The notes under the pieces are model-generated. The model had not been told where the DNA came from. It saw only the letters and a program-made list of their open reading frames with translations, and did not search any database. A stretch of 64,000 nucleotides of DNA from Candidatus Binatia bacterium. GTDB taxonomy: Bacteria > Desulfobacterota > Binatia > UBA9968 > JAJDTQ01. Each line of letters begins with the position of its first letter. Positions within the stretch are counted from its first letter, which is position 1. Made by a program: the position numbers and the translations under genes. Shown piece by piece: positions 30,170-37,478 of the stretch. The DNA lies in assembly GCA_951813575.1 (NCBI GenBank), contig OX638375.1:1999042-2063041 (forward strand), written 5' to 3'.

Positions 30170-30978
30170 TGGCCGGGTTCGAGAACGCCACCCCCGCGGT
30201 GCTGGTGATCATGGCGCTCATGATCGGGCCGGTGCTCTTCTACATCCGCGTGGCCCGGCGCCGTCACGACCTGTACGTCCGGCGCCTGGCCGGGGTGGAC
30301 GCCATCGACGAAGCCGCCGGCCGGGCGGCGGAGTTGGGCCGGCCCCTCTCCTTCTGCACCGGCATCACCAATGTCAGCCCGGTGCTGTACGCCTGCCTGG
30401 GAGTGCTCTACTACGTGGGACGCAAGGCCGCGCAGTACCGCTCGCGCCTGCTGCTGCCCCAGAACACCCCCGAGGTCATGGCCATCGCCGAGGACGTGCT
30501 GCGCGACGCCTACCGCGCCGAAGGCCGCTCGGCCCAGTTCGACCCGCGGAACATCGTCTTCCTTTCCGAGGAGCAGTTCGCCTTCGCCGCCGGCTACATC
30601 GGGCTGGTGCAGCGGGAGCGCGTGGCGGGCGCCTTTCTCTTCGGCCACTTCGCGGCCGAATCGCTGATCCTGGCGGAAGCGGGGCAGCAGGTGGGGGCCA
30701 TGCAGGTGGGCGCCTCGGTGAGCCCCGAGCAGGTGGCGTTCTTCATCGCCGCCTGCGACTACACCCTCATCGGCGAGGAGCTGTTCGCCGCCTCCGCCTA
30801 CCTCACCCGTGAGCCGATCCAGCTCGGCAGCCTCTACGGCCAGGACCGGGCCAAGCTCTTCCTCTTCCTCATGATCGTGGCGGGCGTCGGCATCGCCACC
30901 CTGAACTCCGTGTGGCCCGATCTCGGCCTCACCAACCTGGACACGCTCATGCATCTCGGCTGGGGCTTCGGGTCATGA
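30169..30978 (+). CDS. DUF6754-like membrane protein
   Basis: 269 residues. An N-terminal membrane helix (VLVIMALMIGPVLFYIRVA, 11-29), a second hydrophobic segment (SPVLYACLGVLYYVGRK, about 69-85), a soluble stretch (about 86-230) and a last helix pair (KLFLFLMIVAGVGIATLNSV). The motif YVRRLAGVDAIDEAAGRAAELGRP and the LSFCTGI block resemble the DUF6754 family, an uncharacterised family; this match is from memory. Start overlaps the previous stop by one base and its stop overlaps the next start by four (ATGA). Confidence 0.75.
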   Translation: MAGFENATPAVLVIMALMIGPVLFYIRVARRRHDLYVRRLAGVDAIDEAAGRAAELGRPLSFCTGITNVSPVLYACLGVLYYVGRKAAQYRSRLLLPQNTPEVMAIAEDVLRDAYRAEGRSAQFDPRNIVFLSEEQFAFAAGYIGLVQRERVAGAFLFGHFAAESLILAEAGQQVGAMQVGASVSPEQVAFFIAACDYTLIGEELFAASAYLTREPIQLGSLYGQDRAKLFLFLMIVAGVGIATLNSVWPDLGLTNLDTLMHLGWGFGS

Positions 30979-32024
30979 ACTTCCGGTCGCGTCTCATCAA
31001 GCTCGTCACCTTCCTGGGCGGCATCTATTTCTTCCTGGAGTTCGTGCTGCCGGGCACGGTCTTCGGGGTGAAGGTCGACGCCTACCACGACCAGATCTCC
31101 AACGGCTTCATCACCGTGGCGGCCATGGCCGCGGGGCTCGGGCTCATCAACCTGCTCATGCAGCACGGCTCGAGGATCGTCTTCCGGCGCAGGGATTGGA
31201 TCTACAGCCTGGCGCTGCTCACCGGCCTGGCCGTCATGATCGCGGTGACCCTCCAGGACTGGCGCGGCACCGGGCGGGTGGCGGATGAGGTGGCGGGCAT
31301 CTCCCGGCTGGCGGATTTCGCGGAGCGCATCACGTCGGATCACGAGGACGGGACGGAAGGAGTCCTGCCCGCGGCCGCGCGCAACCGCGCGCTCCGGGAG
31401 GCGGCGGACCGGCTGCTGACGCGCATCGAGGACGAGAGCGGCGCCCTCGACCTCGACCGGCTCGGGCGCGGCAGCATCGACCACACGCTGGCGCGGGGCT
31501 ACCTGGCGGACGCAGGCAACGGCGCCGCCGCGGTGCGGGCCGCGGTGGCGGAGCTGGCGGTGACCGACGGCGAGGCGCCGGACCCGGCCGCCAACGCGGC
31601 GGTGGCGGGCGCCCTGCGGGGCCTCGCCGAATCCTGGCGCAACCTGCGCAACCTCGAGTACGAGCACTCCACCCCGAAGCACGTCTACCGGCTGCTGTTC
31701 GAAGGCCTGTTCGTCGCGCTGGGCTCGGCCATGTTCTCGCTGCTGGGGTTCTACATCGCGGCCGCGGCCTACCGCGCCTTCCGCGTGCGCTCCGCCGAGT
31801 CCTCGCTGATGATGATCGCGGCCGTCCTGGTCATGCTCGGTCAGATCCCCTTCGGGGTGTGGATCTGGTCCGGGTTGCCGGACGTAAGGCTGTGGCTCCT
31901 GGAGGTGCCCAACTCGGCGGCGTTCCGGGCCATCACCTTCGGCGCCGGGGTGGCGGGGCTGGTGATGGCGTTCCGCATGTGGTTCTCCATCGAATCGGAG
32001 TCCTTCGACCGGGAGGGAGGGTAA
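30975..32024 (+). CDS. polytopic membrane protein with large soluble loop
   Basis: 349 residues, not recognised. Three helices in the first 100 residues (LVTFLGGIYFFLEFVLPGTV, SNGFITVAAMAAGLGLINLL, WIYSLALLTGLAVMIAVTL), then a helical soluble loop of about 135 residues (RVADEVAGISRLADFAERI through EYEHSTPKHVY), then three more (LLFEGLFVALGSAMFSLLGF, SLMMIAAVLVMLGQIPFGVW, AITFGAGVAGLVMAFRMWF). Start overlaps the preceding stop as ATGA. The next gene follows directly (1 bp). Confidence 0.75.
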   Translation: MNFRSRLIKLVTFLGGIYFFLEFVLPGTVFGVKVDAYHDQISNGFITVAAMAAGLGLINLLMQHGSRIVFRRRDWIYSLALLTGLAVMIAVTLQDWRGTGRVADEVAGISRLADFAERITSDHEDGTEGVLPAAARNRALREAADRLLTRIEDESGALDLDRLGRGSIDHTLARGYLADAGNGAAAVRAAVAELAVTDGEAPDPAANAAVAGALRGLAESWRNLRNLEYEHSTPKHVYRLLFEGLFVALGSAMFSLLGFYIAAAAYRAFRVRSAESSLMMIAAVLVMLGQIPFGVWIWSGLPDVRLWLLEVPNSAAFRAITFGAGVAGLVMAFRMWFSIESESFDREGG

Positions 32025-32025
32025 C

Positions 32026-32943
32026 GTGAACCTCGCCCGGCTGGACCGCCGCTGGATCTACCTGCTGGTCTTTCTGGCCTTGAGCGTGCCCATCCTCACC
32101 CAGTACGCGGTGGAGCCCGCGCGCATGAGCGGCGCGGACCGGTTCTTCGAGGTGGTGGACGGCATCGAGGCCGAGCCCGGCCGCTACGCCTTCGTGGCCC
32201 TGGACTTCGGCCCCGGCACCAAGGGCGAGAACCAGCCCCAGGCGCGGGCGGTGGTTGAGCACCTGATGCGCCGGCGCATCCCTGTGATCCTGTTCTCGCT
32301 CTACTACCTGGCCGAGCCGTTCCTCAAGTCCATCCCGGAAGAGGTGGCGCGGCAGCTCGAGCGCGAGCACCCGGACGAGACCTGGGAATACGGCCGCGAC
32401 TGGATCAACCTGGGCTACCGGCCGGGGGCGGGCGTCCTCATCCAGGCGATCCCCAAGTCGGAGAACCTCGCCGAGCTTTTCGAGAAGGACGTGCGCGGCA
32501 ACCGCATCTCCGACCTGCCCGCGTTCAGCGGACTGCGCACGTTGCGCCAGATCGCCTTCCTGGCCGAGTTCACCGGGCTGGTGGGCGTGTTCGACAACTA
32601 CGTCCAGTACTTCACCAGCAAGGACTACACGCCCGCGTTCGGCCACGGCTGCACCTCCATCACCATCCCCGAGGCGTTCATCTACCTCGACTCGGGGCAG
32701 ATCCAGGGACTGCTGGGCGGCCTGGCGGGAGCCGCGTGGTACTCCGAGCTGCTGCGCCGGCGCTACCCCCGGCGTCCGGTGGACGAGTCGCTGATGCTCA
32801 ACACCGGGCTCGGCGTGGCCCAGCTCGTGGTCATCGCCTTCATCGTGCTGGGCAACCTGGCCGGGTTGCTGCGCCCTTCGGCGCCCCGGCGCGGCGCCCG
32901 GAACGGACGGGACAAGGACCCCGGACAGGACAGGGAACCATGA
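32026..32943 (+). CDS. membrane-anchored protein with Rossmann-like soluble domain
   Basis: 305 residues, GTG start. One N-terminal helix (WIYLLVFLALSVPILTQYAV), a soluble domain of about 220 residues with strand-loop-helix texture (YAFVALDFGPGTKGENQPQ, HLMRRRIPVILFSLYYL), and a C-terminal helix (GVAQLVVIAFIVLGNLAGLL). The chain of short hydrophobic strands followed by Gly-rich turns suggests an alpha/beta fold; no known catalytic motif. The stop overlaps the next gene's ATG (ATGA). A dense basic tail (RRGARNGRDKDPGQDREP) ends the protein. Unknown function. Confidence 0.75.
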   Translation: MNLARLDRRWIYLLVFLALSVPILTQYAVEPARMSGADRFFEVVDGIEAEPGRYAFVALDFGPGTKGENQPQARAVVEHLMRRRIPVILFSLYYLAEPFLKSIPEEVARQLEREHPDETWEYGRDWINLGYRPGAGVLIQAIPKSENLAELFEKDVRGNRISDLPAFSGLRTLRQIAFLAEFTGLVGVFDNYVQYFTSKDYTPAFGHGCTSITIPEAFIYLDSGQIQGLLGGLAGAAWYSELLRRRYPRRPVDESLMLNTGLGVAQLVVIAFIVLGNLAGLLRPSAPRRGARNGRDKDPGQDREP

Positions 32944-33647
32944 CGGTCCTGGACTGGCATACCGCCACGGTCCTGGTGGGAGGCATCGGGACGCTGGCGA
33001 TCTTCAGCTTCCTGATCAGGGAGAACCCGTTCTTCCGGCTGTTCGAGCACCTGTTCATCGGCATCGCCGCCGGCTTCGGCCTGGTCCTCGGCGTCAAGAA
33101 CTTCCTGTGGCCGAAGGTCCTCCTGCCCATGCTGGGCCTGGACATCGTCACCTACCCCGACGGCAGCCCATCCCACGAGTACGACCCCCGGCTGCTGCTC
33201 TACCTCCTCCCCGTGGTGTTCGGGCTCTTCTACTACTTCATCTACTCGCAGCGGTACGCCTGGCTCGCCAAGCTGGTGATCGGCTTCTCGCTGGGGATGA
33301 GCGGGGGGCTCGCCTTCAAGGGGTTCTTCAACCAGATCATGCCCCAGGTGGCGAGCAGCTTCCGGCCCCTGGCGGTGTTCGAGGACGGCGCCCTGAACCT
33401 GGCGAGCAGCCTGGAGAACGCGTTCTTCATCTTCACGCTGCTGGCGGTCATGTACTACTTCTTCTTCTCGTTCCGGCACGGGAACCGGGCGGCCAACGGC
33501 ATCTCGCTCTCCGGCCGGTGGCTCCTGATGGTGTGCTTCGGGGCCTTCTTCGGCTCCACGGTCATGGCGCGCACCGCGCTGCTGGTGGAGCGGGTGCAGT
33601 TCCTGCTCATCGACTGGTACGGAGCGCTCGCGGGGCTGGTGACGTGA
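32940..33647 (+). CDS. polytopic membrane protein
   Basis: 235 residues with about six hydrophobic helices (TATVLVGGIGTLAIFSFLI, LFEHLFIGIAAGFGLVLGVK, LLLYLLPVVFGLFYYFIYSQ, KLVIGFSLGMSGGLAFKGFF, NAFFIFTLLAVMYYFFFSF, LLMVCFGAFFGSTVMARTAL). Charged residues are few within helices. Its start and stop both overlap neighbours by four bases (ATGA and GTGA). Not recognised; probably a core membrane subunit of the complex. Confidence 0.75.
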   Translation: MTVLDWHTATVLVGGIGTLAIFSFLIRENPFFRLFEHLFIGIAAGFGLVLGVKNFLWPKVLLPMLGLDIVTYPDGSPSHEYDPRLLLYLLPVVFGLFYYFIYSQRYAWLAKLVIGFSLGMSGGLAFKGFFNQIMPQVASSFRPLAVFEDGALNLASSLENAFFIFTLLAVMYYFFFSFRHGNRAANGISLSGRWLLMVCFGAFFGSTVMARTALLVERVQFLLIDWYGALAGLVT

Positions 33648-35479
33648 AGACCGACCCGGACACGCTCCGCACCGTGCTGGTCACCGACTGCGGCTCCACC
33701 ACCACCAAGGCGCTGCTGTTCGAGAAGACCGGGGAGGGGTGGCGCCAGACCCACCGCGGGGAGGCGCCCACCACCGTGGAGCAGCCGGTGGCCGACGTGA
33801 CGGCGGGGGCGCTGAACGCTTTCGCCGAGGTGGAGGAGATCAGCGGCCGGCAGATCCTGACGGCGGATGCGGCGCCGGACGGCGCCCCGTTCGTCGAATC
33901 GGGCGAGGACCCCGCCCGGGGCATCGACCTCTACCTCTCCACCAGCTCCGCCGGCGGCGGGTTGCAGATGACCGTGGCCGGGGTGGTGCGTCAGATGAGC
34001 GCGGAGTCGGCGGAGCGGGCGGCCTTGAGCGCCGGCGCCATCGTCATGGACGCCATCTCCGCGGACGACGGCCGCGAGGACCACCAACGCATCCAGCGGC
34101 TGCGCCACCTGAGGCCCGACATCGTGCTGCTCACCGGCGGCGTCGACGGCGGCTCCCAGGAGCACGTGGTGGAGATGGCGGAGACCCTGGTGGCGGCGTC
34201 GCCCCGGCCGCGGTTCGGCGACTCGCTGCGGCTGCCGGTGATCTACGCCGGCAACAGCCACGCCGTGGACGACGTCCGGGGCATCCTCGAGAAGGCCGCC
34301 CAGGTGGCGGTGGTGGACAACGTGCGCCCGACCCTCGACGCCGAGAACCTCGGCCCGGCCCGGGAGGCCATCCACGAGTTCTTCCTCACCCACGTCATGA
34401 GCCACTCGCCGGGCTACGACAAGCTGCTGCGGTGGACCCCGACGCCGGTGATGCCCACACCCGCGGCGGTGGGAGACATGGTGCGCGGCTACGCCGGGAG
34501 CACCGGCCGGGCGCTCTTGTGCGTGGATATCGGCGGCGCCACCACCGACGTCTTCAGCGTCTTCGAGAACCGGGACGGCGAGCCGGTGTTCAACCGCACG
34601 GTGAGCGCCAACCTGGGCATGAGCTACTCCGTGGCCAACGTGCTCATCGAGGCCGGCGCCGGGTCCATCGGCCGCTGGCTGCCCTACCACCTGGACGCCA
34701 CGGAGCTCCGGGACCGGCTGCGCAACAAGATGATCCGCCCCACCTCCATTCCCCAGACCCTGGAGGACCTGTGGCTGGAGCAGGCGGTGTGCCGCGAGGC
34801 GCTGCGGCTGGCGCTGGTGCACCACCGCTCGCTTGCGGTGGGGCTCAGCGGCGTGCAGCAGCAGCGCGGCATCGCCGACATCTTCTCGCAGACCGCCGGC
34901 CGCTCGGACCTGGTGGACATGATGAGCCTCGACCTCGTCATCGGCTCCGGCGGCGTGCTGAGCCACGCGCCGGACCGCATGGCGGCCGCGCTCATGATCC
35001 TGGAGGGTTTCGAGCTCCAGGGCTTCACCCAGATCGCGGTGGACTCCATCTTCATGATGCCCCACCTGGGGGTGTTGGCATCCGTCCACCCCGAGGCCGC
35101 CCGGGAGATCTTCCTGCACGACTGCCTGGTGAACGTGGGCCACGCCGCCGTGCCGGTCTACTCCCGGAAACGGCGCGCGGGATCGCTGCTGGCGGAGGTG
35201 TCGGTGGACGGCGCCCGGTCCGGCGCCATCACCGCCGGCGCCGTCGGCCACGTCCCGCTCGACGCCGGCGCCGCGGCCCGCATCATCATCGAGCCCGCGG
35301 CAAGGGACGTGGACGTGGGCGCCGGCCCGGGCGCGGCCCTGCTGCGGGAGTTCACCACCGGACTCTGCGGCCTGATCCTCGACGGCCGCAACCGCCCGCT
35401 GCGAACCCCGGCGTCCCGGGAGCAGGAAGTTGCGGCACGCAAGGGCGTGATGGAGGAGCTGGGGCTCGCCGGATCATGA
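33644..35479 (+). CDS. glutamate mutase MutL-family (GlmL) ASKHA ATPase
   Basis: 611 residues, GTG start overlapping the previous stop (GTGA). Two phosphate-binding loops typical of the actin/hsp70/sugar-kinase fold are clear: DCGSTTTKALLFE near the N-terminus and CVDIGGATTDVFSVFE in the middle; the adenosine-side IGSGGVLSHAP follows. It fits the MutL/GlmL family (TIGR01319), named for a protein encoded between the two subunits of clostridial B12-dependent glutamate mutase and thought to be a reactivating chaperone. Here no mutase, B12-binding domain (DxHxxG) or glutamate pathway gene is near; the neighbours are membrane proteins. The gene probably powers or regulates that membrane complex. 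Confidence 0.85.
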   Translation: MKTDPDTLRTVLVTDCGSTTTKALLFEKTGEGWRQTHRGEAPTTVEQPVADVTAGALNAFAEVEEISGRQILTADAAPDGAPFVESGEDPARGIDLYLSTSSAGGGLQMTVAGVVRQMSAESAERAALSAGAIVMDAISADDGREDHQRIQRLRHLRPDIVLLTGGVDGGSQEHVVEMAETLVAASPRPRFGDSLRLPVIYAGNSHAVDDVRGILEKAAQVAVVDNVRPTLDAENLGPAREAIHEFFLTHVMSHSPGYDKLLRWTPTPVMPTPAAVGDMVRGYAGSTGRALLCVDIGGATTDVFSVFENRDGEPVFNRTVSANLGMSYSVANVLIEAGAGSIGRWLPYHLDATELRDRLRNKMIRPTSIPQTLEDLWLEQAVCREALRLALVHHRSLAVGLSGVQQQRGIADIFSQTAGRSDLVDMMSLDLVIGSGGVLSHAPDRMAAALMILEGFELQGFTQIAVDSIFMMPHLGVLASVHPEAAREIFLHDCLVNVGHAAVPVYSRKRRAGSLLAEVSVDGARSGAITAGAVGHVPLDAGAAARIIIEPAARDVDVGAGPGAALLREFTTGLCGLILDGRNRPLRTPASREQEVAARKGVMEELGLAGS

Positions 35480-36591
35480 CCCAGGCGCTCACACCCGGAC
35501 TTCAGGTGCTGGCCGGCACGGTGGTGCGGAAGACCCGCGAGCTTCCGGTGCCGGGAGAGATCCTGTGCCGGCGGGGCGACGCCGTGACGCCCCACGCCGT
35601 GGTGGGCCGGGCCGAGCTGCCGGGCGACATCCACATCATGCGGATACCCGAAAGCCTCGGAATCGAGCCCTTCGAGGCCGTCAAGGGGCTCAAGGTGGAC
35701 GAAGGCGACGTGGTTGCCGAGGGCGATCTCGTGTGCGAGCACGTGGGCCTGTTCAGGCTGTTCCGATCGCGCCTCCATGCGCCCGTGGACGGCACCGTCG
35801 AGTTCGTCGCCCGGAGCACCGGCCACGTGGGGCTGCGGCTGACGCCCCACGCCATCGAGCTGCGCGCCTACGTGTCCGGCACGGTGGTGGGCATCGACCC
35901 CGGCAAGTCCGTCACCATCGAGAGCCGCGGCGCGTTCATCCAGGGCATCTTCGGGGTCGGCGGCGAACGCTACGGCACCATCCGCATGCTGGACGGCGGA
36001 CCCCGGACGGTGGTGGGGACGACGAAGATACCCGAGGACGCGGCCGGACAGGTATTGGTGGGAGGCACCCGACCGACCCTGGAGGCCATCGAGCGGGCCG
36101 CGGAAGTGGGCGCCGTCGCCATGGTGGTGGGATCCATCGACGACCAGGCCCTCACCGCCTACCTCGGCTACGAGCTCGGCATGGCCGTGACCGGCCACGA
36201 GGCCGTCCCCCTCACCGTCATCGTCACCGAGGGCTTCGGCTGGCTGCCCCTGGCCGAGCGCACCCACTCGCTGCTCCAGAGCCTCGACGGCCGCGCCGCC
36301 TCCGTCAACGGCGCCACCCAGGTGCGGGCCGGGGCGGTGCGCCCGGAAATCATCGTCGCCCGTGACGACGTCGAGCCCGGCGGCGGAAAACAGGGCGCGG
36401 AGACCGGCCTGCGGATCGGCGCCCCCATCCGCATCATCCGGGTCCCCCACTTCGGCGTCACCGCCGAGGTGGTCGCCCTGCCCCCCGAGCTCCGTCCCAT
36501 CGAAACCGGCGCCCGCACCCGCGTCCTCGAAGCCAGGCTGCCCGACGGCGAGACCGTCACCGTGCCGAGGGCCAACGTCGAGCTGCTCTGA
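35476..36591 (+). CDS. barrel-sandwich domain protein, last gene of the MutL-like operon
   Basis: 371 residues. The first half has a biotinyl/lipoyl-like or RnfC-like barrel-sandwich motif: GLKVDEGDVVAEGDLVCEH then SRLHAPVDGTVEFVARST, without the lipoylable lysine at the hairpin turn. The central part has an alpha/beta segment (TLEAIERAAEVGAVAMVVGS, LGYELGMAVTGHEAVPLTVI). The C-terminus (GAPIRIIRVPHFGVTAEVVA through VTVPRANVELL) looks like a KOW/SH3-type beta barrel. The ATG overlaps the mutL-like stop (ATGA). It is soluble by sequence, so it may be the cytoplasmic adaptor of the membrane complex. Not recognised as a named family. Confidence 0.75.
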   Translation: MTQALTPGLQVLAGTVVRKTRELPVPGEILCRRGDAVTPHAVVGRAELPGDIHIMRIPESLGIEPFEAVKGLKVDEGDVVAEGDLVCEHVGLFRLFRSRLHAPVDGTVEFVARSTGHVGLRLTPHAIELRAYVSGTVVGIDPGKSVTIESRGAFIQGIFGVGGERYGTIRMLDGGPRTVVGTTKIPEDAAGQVLVGGTRPTLEAIERAAEVGAVAMVVGSIDDQALTAYLGYELGMAVTGHEAVPLTVIVTEGFGWLPLAERTHSLLQSLDGRAASVNGATQVRAGAVRPEIIVARDDVEPGGGKQGAETGLRIGAPIRIIRVPHFGVTAEVVALPPELRPIETGARTRVLEARLPDGETVTVPRANVELL

Positions 36592-36715
36592 CCGCGCGCC
36601 GGCCCCCTCCGCCCGATCCGGACCACCTCCCGGCCATCCCGGACCTCCGCCCGGTCGCCCCGCCCCTCCGCTCCCGTCACCACGAACCCTCCGCGTCACC
36701 CGGATCTCCTCCGCG

Positions 36716-36900
36716 TCACCCCGGGCCACCAACCGACACCCCAGGCCACCACTCCGTCACGCCAGGCCACCACTCCGTCACGCCACGCCACTACTCCGTC
36801 ACGCCACGCCACTACTCCGTCACGCCACGCCACTACTCCGTCGCCCCACGCCACTACTCCGTCGCCCCACGCCACTACTCCGTCGCCCCACGCCACTATA
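36716..36900. repeat. 21-bp tandem array
   Basis: About nine units of CGTCACGCCACGCCACTACTC with GTCGCCCC and AGGCCACC variants, running into a palindrome at 36903. The stretch 36592-36715 is pyrimidine-rich on this strand and holds no gene. The whole gap 36592-37478 is made of this array, a palindrome pair and the next array. Confidence 0.8.
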
Positions 36901-36902
36901 TC

Positions 36903-37040
36903 GTCACCCCGGGCTTGACCCGGGGTCCAGGCATCGAACCGCGGAGGATCGACATCGACGCCGATCCCCAGCCATCGCGCGTCGTTCCGTACGTCCGCCC
37001 CGGCCCCGCCTTCTGGACCCCGGGTCAAGCCCGGGGTGAC
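36903..37040. repeat. facing palindrome pair
   Basis: Forward copy at 36903-36930 and inverse copy at 37013-37040, both with stem CCCCGGG/CCCGGGG and loop CTTGA/TCAAG, separated by 82 bp of non-coding sequence. As a pair they could form a long stem around that spacer. Confidence 0.85.
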
Positions 37041-37290
37041 GGATAGTTGGTCCGGGTGACGGGAAGTGGCCCGGATGACGGGGAAGTGGTCCGGATGACG
37101 GGGAGGTGGTCCGGATGACGGAGAGGTGGTCCGGATGACGGAGAGGTGGTCCGGATGACGGGGAGGTGGTCCGGATGACGGGGAGGTGGCCCGGATGACG
37201 GGGAAGTGGTCCGGGTGACGGAGAGGTGGTCCGGGGTGACGGAGAGGTGGTCCGGGTGACGGGGAGGTGGTCCGGGTGACGGAGAAGGGG
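37041..37290. repeat. 20-bp tandem array
   Basis: About 12 units of GTGGTCCGGATGACGGGGAG with variants (GGTGACGG, GAGAGG). The GATGACGG/GGTGACGG part again resembles the palindrome edge. The array ends about 190 bp before the peptide-binding protein gene. Confidence 0.8.
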
Positions 37291-37478
37291 TCCGGATGAG
37301 GGTGCCGGGTCCCTGACGGTGCGGTTGCCCAGTGGCGTTGCGTGTCCGGACGGCTTGCGGTGTTCCCTGACGGTGTTCGGCTGCCGTTCTTGCAATGGGG
37401 TGCCCCGGCAATCATACTTGTTTCCATGTCGATGTCTCGGGCGCGGCGGTGGTTTCGGTCTGAGCGAGGGGAGGTTCC

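Noticed and set aside
33455..35251. 598-codon minus-strand frame over the MutL-like gene
   Set aside because: Antisense shadow rich in His/Gly; the plus frame has intact ATPase motifs.
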